DNA from: Vanilla planifolia
Taxonomy: Eukaryota; Streptophyta; Magnoliopsida; Asparagales; Orchidaceae
NCBI GenBank assembly: GCA_023846275.1
Contig: CM043865.1
Location: forward strand, 35,168,412 to 35,232,411
Length of the DNA stretch: 64,000 nt
Direction: 5' to 3'
Shown: positions 52,201-64,000 of the stretch, piece by piece
Position numbering within the stretch: the first letter of the stretch is position 1
Layout of the letters: every line of letters begins with the position of its first letter
Made by a program: the position numbers and the translations under genes
Notes under the pieces: generated by a model
Seen by the model: the letters and a program-made list of their open reading frames with translations, nothing else
Databases searched by the model: none
Told to the model about the DNA's origin: nothing

Positions 52201-53100
52201 TGGAACGTTAACTAATCTATCCTGAGAATAATATCAAATTTTGATAGTTTTATAATAATTTATTAGGATTTAAAATATGTCATATTTATTTTTACATCTT
52301 ATTTAATATATTTTATTACTTTTATCTCCTCTTATATAGGTAGTTTAACTAAAATAAGATTTTTTAATTCATGTATTTTAACTAATAATTATGTAATCAA
52401 ATCAATTGATATAAAGAAATATAATGCACCATAATCGAATAAAGTTGTTATAAGTTTATCTTGCAACATAAGAGTACCTATGATAACATCAGGTAATACA
52501 AAAGCCTTTTTTATATGATGGCATAAATATAGTGTTTTGCAGTTTATTGTGAAGCTATGAAAGCTTGTCCATGACTAATACCATATCTATCCTAAGGTGT
52601 ACTTTTATGTCTTACTGTTATAAATCTCCTGATGATTTTCATTTCACCATTAGCTCATTAATTTTTTTTCTCCAACATTCAGAGGATAATATATAACAAT
52701 GTGGCCAAAATGTTAACAATCATAGCAATTAATTGGTTTTAATTTTTAACACTTTCCTTAGTAGAATCTTGCATATATTTTACATTGTGGCTTATAGCTA
52801 ATTCTTAATTTGATAGGAGTTGTAAGAGATTGTGACTTTGATTCATTTGTAATTAATTTCTTGAATTTTGAGACACTTTTAAATGCAAAATTTGATTCAT
52901 TTCTTTTTCCTAGATTTCTTCTTACCTTCTTTGCCAACTTGATCCTACTTTATGCGATGAGTTGACTCTACTAGTTCTCTATATGAAGAAAACGCTCAAT
53001 GAACCATCAAGATTTTAATAAAATCTCATAACTTCTTTATGAACATATAACATTTTTATTTTTCAATAGTCATCATCTTAGGAACATAGTTGATAAGTGA
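49250..53100 (-). mobile_element. Ty3/Gypsy retrotransposon, decayed, gag to integrase
   Basis: Minus-strand reading gives the Ty3/Gypsy order. A zinc knuckle near 52680-52730 reads CYDC..FGHIV.YYP. The start of reverse transcriptase near 51790-51815 reads ESLRMHIDYK-like. Its active site at 51581-51600 reads FFIDNIL. Integrase at about 50300 reads ISISFIIGLTKIGEEYDAIW and at about 50030 reads AIIFDQDSKF with RFSITFHP. The integrase tail near 49490-49620 reads RPLQILKRVGDVVYIITSPL, then VHNIFHISPLKK. Multiple stops and frameshifts show it is inactive. LTRs were not delimited. Confidence 0.85.
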
Positions 53101-54100
53101 TGAAAATTTTTCATCATAAACTATAATAATAAAGCTCTTTTGATGTAATCTGCTCAATTTATCTAGTATTTGGTTTCTTACTGAAGGAGAAATAAACTAT
53201 TCTTAAAGACTTGAAAACTCATTATACTAACATATTGACACAAAGCAAGTATCATACTTATATGATACTATAATCTCCGGTGTATATACTTACTATTGCT
53301 CAGTCTGATTCATTATTCGATCCTCCAAATGAATATAGTATACTAATATGAAAGGTAATAACTTACTATAAAAAAGATTAAGAACACAAAGTCTGACATC
53401 AGACCTCTCGAGTAAAGCATCAACATACTTCTATAATATGTCTATCTTACATGTATAACCAAGACAACCTAACTTAGAATATGCCTTGAGTGACACTTTA
53501 TCCAATCCAAATATTAATTAATCATACTATACTATAGGTGAACTGTATAAGTATAATTAGTTCAACCTATGTAAATCTCATGTAATTTAATCTTTTTTTT
53601 AATTTTAATTTGATTTAGTCTTAACATATGATACATCTCACTATGAATAGAATATTTTAAGATAAAGAATATAGTGTAATGGTGAATGATACAACCTATG
53701 AGAGTTGATCATCTCATGCACGTACAAGCTACTATTCTTAATTTTTATTAAGACATGTGAATGTAAACAAACATATATGGAATGCATGCCTTAAATGAAA
53801 ATATCGAAGTGTCTCGTGAAAATTCTTTTAGGTGTAACATTCTATTATCAATATAAAATAACTCAATAACTATCTTCTCCTTGTCTTGCTCAAGATTATA
53901 TTTCTTTTATATTAATTATGGTAAATCACCTTAAAACCTTTATGAAGTTCTTTGAGTTAATTAATCCAAATCCTTAAATGAATAATCTATGTGTACTTAA
54001 AATGCATGATCTAAAAAAATATTTAAAAAATATTAATAAATATAACACAATAATTTTATTACATCAAATAACTTGTACAATGACTAAGGGTGTAACTCTA
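53100..54100. other. AT-rich spacer between Gypsy fragments
   Basis: Probably noncoding ends of the neighbouring elements. No LTR pair or gene was recognised. Confidence 0.4.
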
Positions 54101-54109
54101 TAATTCCTT

Positions 54110-54960
54110 TGAATGTTTTACATTCTCTCTTTTATCTATTGAGTAAATTAATATATTATCAATGGAAATAATAATAAACTAGTTTAGCTATTGCCTAATA
54201 CTCTATACATTAGGCCCATAAAAGTTATGTAGCTTTTGTTAAATCAAATGTCAACATCAAAATTTCATAATGCTTACATTTGGCTCTAAAAGCCATATCT
54301 AGAATATCTTCTTTTTTTATATTTAAGTGATGGTTTCCAAAATATAATTCATTTTTTGAAAACACTTTTGCATTATGTATTTAATGAAAGAGTTGATTAA
54401 ATCTAGGCATAAGATATTTCTTCATTATAGTAATTCATTTTAGCTCACTGTAATTAATACATGTTTAGAGACCATTATTTTTTTTATAAACAGTATAGAT
54501 GTACCTCATGGGATATAGTTAATCTAATGGAACCTTTCTCTTGTGATTGAACTTTTATTTTTTATAATCTTTTTGGAGCCATCTCATATAGAGCTTTAAA
54601 CATAGGTTTTGCACTAGGCATTAAGTCTATCCAAAATTTAATCTCTATTAGATGGCAATTTTAACAAATCATTTGTGAATAAAATTGGGCATTTACACAC
54701 CGTAAGATCATCTTGTATTTTAAGTTTCTCTTTATCAATTATTTGTACTACTATTGGGAAAATTGATTGTCTTTTTGAAATAATTTCTCCTCCTTTCAAG
54801 CAACAATAAGGAGTATTATCTTCACAAAAGTAGCAATATTAGTACCATCTTTTTGGTGATTTTTCATCTTCTTTTCTAATAGTTGATGGAAAAGTAACCC
54901 ATCCCTAAGTTATACTTAATTCCATCAAATCAATCAAAATCAACTATGGCTTAAATAATT
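54110..54960 (-). mobile_element. Second Ty3/Gypsy reverse transcriptase fragment
   Basis: Minus-strand reading at about 54125-54180 gives FIIISIDNILIYSIDKRE (reverse transcriptase active site). About 54240-54320 gives KKEDILDMAFRAKCKHYEIL, equivalent to EEDIPKTAFRTRYGHYEF. The region up to about 54960 probably continues into the amino part. It is a separate fragment because the same domain already occurs at 51.6 kb. Confidence 0.75.
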
Positions 54961-57900
54961 TCCTTTTGATCTCAATATTTTGCTGTACTTATTTGTTCAC
55001 TCATGCCTCCTCACCCATAGGTAATTTAATGTTTACTAATTTACTATTATCTTGTTAATCATAGACATATATATGATTTAATGTGAACAGCTACAATTGA
55101 ATAGGACAACAATTGAGGTGTTGTTTGTTATTCATATTTTTATATTGTAGATGTTGACTTTGTTGATACCTATGGGCAAAGGTGTAATGGACCAATTTTT
55201 ATTTTTGTTTAAAGATGTTCTAAATAATTTGCTTAATGAAAATAAATTTTATTTTTTAATGAAGTAGATTAAAATAATAATTTTAAGTCTTATCTTTTAA
55301 AATATTTTATTTGTCAAGTATGATATATTTATAAATATTCATACCATTAGATAGAGCTTGTCAAAATGACTTAATTGAAGTTTGATTAGATTTAACGTAA
55401 TTTTTAAAGCAAAAGAGAATTATTAAGAATTTATAATTAATTATCATTGGAAAACAACATAAATCACAAATCATTCATCAGCTTTCTCAAAGCTACTAGA
55501 CACTTAGCCAACCCCGATTTCTTCCTCTCTTGCCCATGTAAAAAATTAAGACTCTCTTCATTTGACTTATCACTTCTCATCCTTACTCACATGGACAAGC
55601 TGCTCTTTGTCGTTGCCCCTTCTAAATCAACCAACCTTGTCTCTTCCCCCTATGCACTTGATCAACTAAATCCATAACCCTAGTTTTTACCCACCTCACT
55701 GCCCTATTATTGCACCATTTTAAGGAGCTCTGACGACAAGGTTTTAGGAAGGTAGAACTTGTGAGTAGTTACTTGTTCTCTTCTTTCTTGGTTCAACAAG
55801 AAGAATTTTGTCATAGTTAATGGGTCTTCCAAAAAGTGGATTTCCATGGATGCAAGTTGAAGATGTTGGTGAAGCTAAGTTGAGCCTTACCTTTGTTGTG
55901 TTGTCCATTGGATTGAGCCAAATCTTGATTTTAAAAAATTGGAAGCACGAGTTTGTTTTTTAATTTGTTCTTCCATATCTAATATTTTTTCTCTCCTTTG
56001 AGAGTTGTTCTTTATTTTAGTTAATATAATAGATTTTTTGAATGAAATAAATTATAAAAATTAAAATAAAAAATAAAAAATTATTAAATACATTCATCTA
56101 TCCCTTAGAATGTTAAAAATTTCTTCATCTTTATAAAATTCAACACACCTTATTATTGTTATAATTTTACCAATTAATTTATCATTTAAATTAAATTTTA
56201 AAAATAAATATTGAATTTGTTCCCATAACTTACAATTTAGTAGTTAATCATGATGGATTTCTAGAATCTCACCTTATGGATCATGTTAAGTAAAATGCAA
56301 CATTTTTTGTCACTTGGAGACTACGCCACCTCTTCATTGTCTATTCCTCTTGATGTTAAGGGCTTCAAAGTGTATGGTTTAACATTATAGTTTCTAGTTC
56401 AATGCTTTGGTTTACTATTTTACAAATGCTATGTGATATCTAAATGATAAATACTTTTTATAGTTTATTTCAAATTTCTAGCCGTTATCAATCCTTTTTA
56501 TATTATTTTATGAATTTATTATGTACTTGGCATGTATCTTGATTTTATTTACACTATTTAGTTGTATCTATCTAAAGTATTAGAGATGACCATGTTGGAT
56601 TTTAGAATAATTATGGTTCCTTCATTTTGGAGACCATTAATGTCATAATTCTTCAATCCAAGATCATTTTAGTGTCTCTAAATGTTTCTTAGGTCTTCAA
56701 ATAATATTTGGAGATTATTTTCAAATTTTCTATAATGAGTCGACATTTTTACTGAATTTCTATTGCACCATTTTATAGCATCAATATGGACTATTTTGCA
56801 TTATTTGGATTGTTAGATGTGAACATTTTATACTAATTTATACTTTTGTGTTTTTTACATGTCATGCTTTTGAATTTTTTATAATTATTTTTTATACCTT
56901 TTGAGTTTATTGCTTGGTCCACAATTACAATTCAATAAATCTCAAATTAAATTGAATTTTGACAAAAGCTTAGGAATCAACTAACCTAAAACTTCAATAT
57001 TTGTCACCCTTTATGCTCAATTATTTTCTTGGTGTTTATATCATTCTATTTTCTACTCATTTTAGGACTTTTTTTTTTAAAATTTTATCTTAATTTCTCT
57101 TGACCTCTTTTGTCCCTAGCTTTATCATATAACTCAACATAAAAAAATACTATAAGTTTTATGTTTTTAATTAATTTGAATTAAAAAATACTTCTTTTAT
57201 TCACTTAAAATTAAGAAAAAAAATAAATGTAAAAATGATGACTTTTTTTAAAACCTAAATCTAAATTTTTTTTTTACGAATTAGTTATGTTTCATAACAT
57301 TCTTCTCAAAAAACAATGAACCTCAATTCGTTAATCATTTAAGATAAGATATATTGTTTAATTAGCTATAATTCAAAATAATTAATAAATATAGTATATC
57401 TATTTATTATGAAGTTTAAAATTTTATTTTATAAGATAGATTTTTGAAAAATGCTTAATAAACAATGTTTACAAAGAAGGAGTTACTAAATATATTATTT
57501 TGTAGCTTTCCATCATTATTGGTTTGGTTGGCATGTCCCTTCTATGGACAAGCCATTGCATGATTTGTGAATCAACCCAATAACCTCTGATGCTCGTGAA
57601 CAAAATTATGATGAGTGTGGTAATATCAAACAGTTATTAACATTTGGTTCAAACTTGCATATCTGTCCAATGGTCCACCATCACTTTAGTTATCCAGGAT
57701 TATCATATGATAACAAAAATAAAAAATTTTATAATATAAATCAAATTTATTGAATTTTTGTATTGGGTATGGTTTTAAATAAGATGATTTTTAAATTCAT
57801 CAAAGAATGTCGACAATTAAGAATTATTAACCTTTTTGTCAAGAAGAATACGAATGATGTATTTTTATTAAAACGAATTACTTGTTATTGTCTTTGTTAA

Positions 57901-59017
57901 ATTGAAGTATGCTTTGATGGTTTTGATTCTCAAATCTTTTGTTGATTGATTTGTTTGTGTTTGTTATAAGAGGATTCATCTTATGTTTTCTTTGTTTTAT
58001 TTATATTTGATTATCATAAGAGTTCTTATGTTTTTAGATTTATCAATAATATGGCTCATTTTTGTTTTGTGAGATTGTCTCTTACAAATTTAAATGGGAA
58101 ATAGACATATTTCTTTACTTTGTTTTTATCATTATTTTTTTATAATGATTATTAGTTTTATATTGTTTTTTAAACTTAATCATTTCAAATTAGGTTTTAA
58201 CTTAATTTGTTCTAAGGTTTATAACCATATTTATAGATCATTAATTTGCATTTAGGCATAATCTCTTAAATAAAGTATTTAGTATTTTAAAATATCATTT
58301 TAAAAATAAAAATTTATTTTTATATATCTAATTTATGTCAAGTGTCATATTATGATTATAAATTTTCAAATATTAATATTTTTAATACACTTTAATTCTT
58401 ATTACTATTATTATGAATATTTTGTATTAAAAAAGTGAACCTTTGTTTAGGTATAAGATCTGATTCTTGTGTTCAACTAGCCAACACTGTGATCTTGTGG
58501 AGACGACATTTCTATCTCATATAGGGGGCTTTGAGCTAATCTATTAAAATATTGTCAATATATTTTTATATAATTTATACATAATTATTTCATTTATATA
58601 TCAAAATATTAAAGAAAGGTAACTATTAAGTATTATTGTATTTTGATTTGGACTTTATCTTAGGGAGATTTTTGCAATTAAAAAAGAGTTTTTGAAAATA
58701 TGTTTCAAAAAAAACATATAAAGAAATAAGAAATTACGAATATTATTTAATAAACTTTCTATTCTTTTGTGTTAAAAGTAAAAATATTTTTATGATTGCT
58801 TACTAAACAAAAAATCATGACTAAAAAGATGTCACAATAAATGATAATTTTGAATGAGATTATACTTGTCTTAGAGTTCTCATTAATATGTTTATAACTC
58901 GTTGAACTATATTTGGATTTAATTCTTTAAATAAGACTATTTGATTATAAGTGGTGAATAAATTACTAAGTTTTCAAATATATACAAATATTAAATTATA
59001 ATTTAATATCAATAATG

Positions 59018-59020
<3 letters not shown>
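54960..59020. other. AT-rich intergenic spacer
   Basis: No gene was recognised. A C-rich stretch at 55447-55740, with a 76-codon open frame, resembles in composition the stretch at 6540-6850; it may be from the same kind of unclassified repeat. Confidence 0.4.

Positions 59021-59092
<72 letters not shown>
59021..59092 (+). repeat. (AT)n microsatellite, 36 units
   Basis: An uninterrupted AT tract of 72 bases, self-complementary and able to extrude a cruciform. Confidence 0.97.
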
Positions 59093-59097
<5 letters not shown>

Positions 59098-59699
59098 TAT
59101 TAAAAAAATAAGCATTAATTATATCTAATTAATTTTAAATATCATATTATAAATGTATTTAATCAAATATTATTGTTTTTTATTTTTTTTTTTAATTTTA
59201 TTAACCTCATTAGTTTCCACTGCAATGTTCCAAACAGACGGACATTAATATATTAATCAGAATTTTTTTTTTTTTGGTCCTACTCGATTTTCAACTGACC
59301 AGCAAATAAAAAAATTGCCAGCTAATTTTGGCTTTGAATATTCAATAAAAATATACAAAATTAACAAGATAGAATTTTTAACGCAAACTTTTGTATCAAC
59401 GAGTTGAATAAGTATTTAAATTATTTTAATTTTGTTTACTTTTAATAAAAGTTTTTTTCAATTTAAGTAAAATAATATTAAAATATGTTTTATATATTCA
59501 AAAGCTCTTTTCAGTTGCTGTATTGTTTTTTCTTTCTATTTCAAATACCATTTTCATAATATTAACTCAAAAAAAAGTATTTATCGTCAATCAAAGTAGT
59601 GCCAATTTGATTTTTTTTTCTAATTTTAAAATTTTAAAATTTATTAAAAAAATCATTCTTAAATGATAATAAAAGTATATATTTAATTTTAAACTCCTT

Positions 59700-60560
59700 T
59701 TATCACTGTTTAGATACGCCCACAGAAATATATATTTCGTCTTTTGCAACTTGATTTTTGTTCTTCCGCTTGAAGGCCACAAGCTGACTCTGGCAACCGC
59801 CGCAGTCGCCATCGCCGGTTGCATAGAGGAAATGATATCTTCTTTGTGGATTTATCAAGCGGAAGCGATGGAGAAGGGAAAACGACGTTTGCTGATTTTT
59901 TTTGTAGACCTATTGTGAATATTTTGGCCACTGGGATATGGAGACTGGAACATGGAGGACTCCTTTGGTTGTTGGATCTCTATTGCTGCAAATACAGGAC
60001 AACGAATCCGACAATCTTCTGCAAGGAGTCACCTTGGACTTAACCTAGGGTTTCAAACCGGGCTCTGGCCTAAAAAATTTACCGTTATGGTGAAAAAGTA
60101 ATCAGAAAGCGCAAAGATGAACCAGGAAATGTAAGCTATTCATTCTGCCGCTGTGCGATAACCGATTAGAAGGATCAGCTTGCACTTTGGCGTAATAATT
60201 GAACCCGGGTATTTGGCTTCTACTGCTATTTGAGAAAGCGTTGTTTTTGTTGTCAAGTGGGTGGCCATTGGTTGGTTTCTCGATCTTTTTTTTCATTCTT
60301 TGGGCGTTTGGGAGCAAATTTTTCTCTTTCGTCTACCTCTACGTGGCCCCCTTGGTTGCCCCTTTCCTTCCTGTCACTTCTGCCCGTCTCTGTGTCTCAA
60401 GAATTATTTTGCTCTACCTTTTCCTGGGATCTCCAGTGCCCAATCATTCTTCATTATTTGCTCTCATGAAGCTGTCCAGATCTTAGCTAGTCTTGAAGAA
60501 GTAGTGGTTTTTGGCTCAATAGATTGGTGTTGGGGGGGAATACTAAGGGAAGTTTGCTTG
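59700..60560 (+). other. Leader region of the SRM1-like MYB gene
   Basis: Composition rises to gene-like levels from about 59700. The stretch contains several short upstream ATG frames (for example 59819-60043). The coding frame itself stays open upstream of the chosen start back to an ATG at 60261. The transcription start and any 5'-UTR intron are not resolved. A CTAGGGTTT-type telo-box-like motif lies at about 60045-60053. Confidence 0.45.
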
Positions 60561-60922
60561 ATGGTAACTGAAGCTTGGACTTGGGAGGAGGAGAAGGCGT
60601 TTGAGAACGCCCTGGCCATGTACTACGAGACTTGCAGTGATTGGTGGGAGAAGGTCGCTGGTGCAGTGCCTGGAAAGGCCTTGGAAGAGCTAAAGCACCA
60701 TTACGACATTCTCGTTGAAGACGTTACGAACATAGACTCAGGACGGGTGCCTTTGCCCAGTTATGCTCCCTCTTCTTCATCTGCTGTCGAGGGTTCAGCT
60801 GATGGCGTGGGAAATGGGAAGAAAGGTGGGCATGCTCATGGAGATTCTGGTCATGGTGGGAAAGGTTCAAGGTCGGAACTTGAACGGCGCAAGGGGATTG
60901 CTTGGACTGAGGAGGAACACAG
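60561..60922 (+). CDS. SRM1/DIVARICATA-type MYB transcription factor, first exon, partial
   Basis: This exon encodes the first 120 residues, plus two bases of codon 121, of a two-repeat MYB-related factor. The first SANT/MYB repeat spans about residues 5-55 (WTWEEEKAFENALAMYYETC, then WWEKVAGAVPGKALEELKHH), followed by YDILVEDVTNIDSGRVPLPSY typical of the family. A Ser/Gly/His-rich linker (70-105, with NGKKGGHAHGDSGHGGKGS) closely matches the SRM1 linker. ERRKGIAWTEEEHR (108-121) opens the second, SHAQKYF-type repeat. The donor at 60923 (AG then GTGTGA) falls at the intron site usual after EEHR. The remaining second repeat and C-terminus were not found up to 64000, so they lie beyond the window. 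I chose the ATG at 60561 because family members start a few residues before the first tryptophan. In Arabidopsis SRM1 regulates salt and ABA responses; the role here is inferred. Confidence 0.9.
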
Positions 60923-63900
60923 GTGTGACCTTGAATTCTTACTTTCCATTGTTTTACGCTAAAGAAAGTAATTTTTTTTGTTTGCGCTTCTTGAGACGAT
61001 ACTGGAGAGCAGAGGCTGCCTCGTTTGTCCTAGTTTTAGTATTCTTTTGTTCGAGAGAAGATTTGTTGAACGCATGCGTTCAATTTTATAATAGCTGTCC
61101 TGGAATTTTTTGGCCGCTGAACAAATCCGTGCATTAAATCAGCAAAGGCTAGACCAGACTCAGAATTAGTTACTATTATATGACTTAAAATCACTCTGAC
61201 TTGCTGCTGTCTGCTTTTTTATCATTGGGTTCTTGATTAGGCCTGAATTTATACTTGGGGAATGTATTTTTCTTGTTGTCTTGTTAGGAACTACTTTTTT
61301 TGAGAGTTCACATTTAAATTTAATTTGTATGTCAGTTTATTGAGATACCAGCACTTTCATTGTTCTCTAATGATGTAATGCTGATAGACTCACAAAAACT
61401 ATCAAAGAAAAAGTGAATGGTGATGATGTGGTTTAATCTTTTAGTTTTCATAGCATATTCCTATATGCTGGCAGTTGAAAAAGGAGCATTGAAATCTTCA
61501 GGATAATCACTAAGGTGGCTTCTCAATTCAATTATCAAAAAAATTTACCTTTTGTCTTTCCAATGTGGAAGCAATACAATGAACTTTAACAAAAACGATA
61601 ATGGTGAAGGTGGTCACACAAGATCATAGAAAAAAATTCTTAGAAAGATTTCATATGAAAACCCTCAAATAGTTTGAAAATTATATTTGAATTTGAAAAA
61701 CTTTCACCAATAACTTGAAGAGATTCTCCTACAAGCTTTACTTATAGTTTTCTTTCACCATCAATTAACTCATATCCTCATGACTATGATAACTTGTAAT
61801 GGGAAAAGTTAAGGTTTTGGGTCCTTGAAATGCTTTTTTTTTTAAAGCTCCTCATACATTCCTTGATAACTTGCCTCACCTTAAGACCTTTGAGCCATGT
61901 TCACCATTCACACACTTCATTTGTACTAAGCTATTAGCATAGCATAACCTGCATATCTAGTGATAATTTCTTTGGACATGATAGTAAACTATGGATAATC
62001 TCTTCTTTTGATCTACTGGCTCTTCAAGTGTGATTTTCCTTCTCATTATTTTTTTGAAGGCTCATTAATGAAGTACATAACTTGATGACCATCATGGTTA
62101 ACTTGTTTGTTAGATTTTTTATACCACTGGTTTTTCTTAATGGCATATTTGCATTATTTAGGTTGATTTGATGATGCTTTAGTTATTTGTGTTTAGTGTG
62201 TTGATGAAATATGAATTCTTCAACAAAAAAATAGTTTTTTTACTATCATTGCATAAGATGCAATTATATTGCTTTATTTTAGCTTTTGTAAGAAGATTTA
62301 TGAGCTATGCTCTCTCCTAATCTTCCTTATAGCTATGTATTTGATTTTTGTTTTGGATAATACAATATTGATTCAAATGTTTAAGTGGTGGAACGGAACA
62401 AAGAGTTATAAAATTGAGAAAGATGATGGTTAGTTGATGTCATCAAAGTGATTTGAGGTATTTGAAAAAAATGATAGAATGGTGGAAAGATAGGGAGTAA
62501 TATTTTTTATGCTAAAAAAACCTTTGATGGGTAAAACCATAATATGGGAAACAAAAGGCTTCATTGAAAAGTTTGGATTACAAAAGGTACCTTGGCTAGG
62601 TTGCTTTGAGCCTTACATGATTATGGTATCTTTGGAATATGGTCTTTTCAAGGAAGTAACATTGAGAAATAGAATGGTTAGTCGATGTCATCAAAGTGAT
62701 TCAAGTATCTAGGAATATGATAGGGTGGTAGAAAGATAGAGAGCAATACTTTTTATGCTAAAAAATCCTTTGATGGGAAAAACCATAATATGGCAGACAA
62801 AAGACTTCATTGGCAAGTTTGGATAACAAAGGGCACCTTGGCTAGGTTGCTTTGAGCCTTTACATGGTTATAGGATCTTGGGAATGTGATCTGTTTAAGG
62901 AAGTAACATTGATAACCTTTTGGTGTGGATTCAAATGAGATACTTCAATAACATTATGGTGACTTTTCTCTAGTGATGTCTCTCCTTTCTACATATCATG
63001 CCATCATATTTTGCACATGGTGCAGCCTTAGCATAAGCACTACAAGTTTGGAACAATGGTCATGGGTAACTATGGTCTTGAGGACCATGTTCCCTTAATA
63101 TGAACAATGATCAATGTGAACCTTCTATGGAACCATGGATGCCAATGTCTAGTAAGCCTTGGATGAAGCGTGATAGTGGTGCCTCCAAATTTGGAAAGAG
63201 TGGTTGAAAATGGCATGTCTTTTTCCACCCTTTATCATTTCTAGATTATTGAGAAGGGGTTTATCCATTGTTGGGTTATAAGGTAGAAGTGAGTAATCTT
63301 GTATTGATTTGATTAATCATGACCCTTTATCATTTCAACTGATGAAACAAAATGTTGAAATGATGATTTTTAAATTACTATTGTTCCATAAATCATAAAT
63401 GCACAACACAAGGTACTCTTTTGACCATCAATTTCACCTCCAACCCGATATTTTACAATCCATTTCACTGTTTCTCAATGCTTCCACTTGAATTAATTAT
63501 ATAAAGATTAAGAATCCTACCACATATATGTGACTTTATGCTTGCCATACGGATATGTTCCTTCCAAATAATAGAATGCTACCTTGGTTATGTAATTGTC
63601 ATAGAATGACTTATAACAGCAACAAATCATCCATATCATATCTTATATGACCATGCTCATATGTGAACATGTCGACTTGTATATTCCATTGTCTTTAAGC
63701 TTGTTATTGTATAGACTCTTCAACTTAGATATAAGGTTTTCTGCCCTACAATTTGAAAAATATCATGCTAAAATATGAAGAAATCCTCTTCTAAATTATT
63801 ATTGAGAATTGTAGTATTTACATTTCATTGTTCTAGATATGAGTTGTCATTGGTTGCTAACTAGCATTTTAGTTAACTTGACAAGGGGCGAGAATGCCCC

Positions 63901-64000
63901 TTTCTTTCACTGGAAAATTTTGACTACATGTCTCATCTTTTATCTCTTTTTACCATTGACTTTTTTCTTTGTTCTATGCACCCATTTGTTATGTAAAGCC
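60923..64000 (+). other. First intron of the SRM1-like gene (open at right edge)
   Basis: No exon for the LFLLGLDKYGKGDW segment of the second MYB repeat was found, so the intron seems longer than 3 kb. Sequence from about 61400 is repeat-like, with a tandem duplication at 62425-62914. Confidence 0.6.
62425..62914 (+). repeat. Two tandem copies (~245 bp) in the SRM1-like intron
   Basis: Copy 1 is at about 62425-62672 and copy 2 at about 62673-62914. Both contain GATGTCATCAAAGTGATT, CCTTTGATGGG, AAACCATAATATGG, CCTTGGCTAGGTTGCTTTGA and GGAAGTAACATTGA. The 67-codon frame at 62509-62712 spans the junction and is not a gene. Confidence 0.88.

Noticed and set aside
59591..59931. Minus-strand frames upstream of the MYB gene suggesting a divergent gene
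   Set aside because: Two short overlapping frames without homology; more simply part of the MYB leader or promoter.
62509..62712. 67-codon frame in the MYB intron
   Set aside because: It spans the junction of a non-coding tandem duplication, and the second copy does not preserve the frame.
1..64000. CRISPR arrays, bacterial operons, tRNA and rRNA genes
   Set aside because: The window is plant nuclear DNA; the tandem repeats lack CRISPR structure, and I saw no cloverleaf or rRNA sequence by eye.

Overview
This window is nuclear DNA from a flowering plant. Its genes have GT-AG introns, plant-type proteins and long AT-rich introns and spacers full of decayed retrotransposons. The actin-depolymerising factor gene has a strongly GC-rich central exon in an AT-rich setting, which suggests a monocot, perhaps a non-grass commelinid. 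That placement is inference; I cannot name a species.

Four protein genes can be supported. (1) 3321-4256, minus strand: first exon of a proteinaceous RNase P (PRORP2/3-like). It covers the PPR domain and the start of the central zinc domain; the nuclease domain is not visible and should lie beyond the left edge. (2) 14171-36343, plus strand: a complete 26S proteasome ubiquitin receptor RPN10. It has ten coding exons that join in frame to 406 residues, one 12-kb intron, and probably a further 5.9-kb intron in the 3' UTR reaching 42260. (3) 45735-46488, plus strand: a complete three-exon ADF5-type actin-depolymerising factor of 143 residues. (4) 60561-60922, plus strand: first exon of an SRM1/DIVARICATA-type two-repeat MYB factor; the rest runs off the right edge. 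The genes are independent housekeeping or regulatory loci and do not form a cluster.

The other roughly 90% of the window is spacer and intron. RPN10 intron 3 holds an RTE-like LINE remnant (16.1-18.5 kb), a tandem duplication of the LINE end with its flank, and a minus-strand Copia element with both LTRs (20.9-25.3 kb) that split the second copy. Intron 9 holds a plus-strand, 3'-truncated Copia of the same family. The 3'-UTR intron holds short tandem-repeat clusters and a GC-rich island. Ty3/Gypsy remnants on the minus strand lie near 5.0-5.7, 49.3-53.1 and 54.1-55.0 kb. Long AC/TA and AT microsatellites lie at 49.0 and 59.0 kb.

I found no new biological system. The most useful observations concern RPN10: an unusual 3'-UTR intron, a tandem acceptor, an altered third ubiquitin-interacting motif, and opposite-orientation Copia copies flanking exons 4-9.
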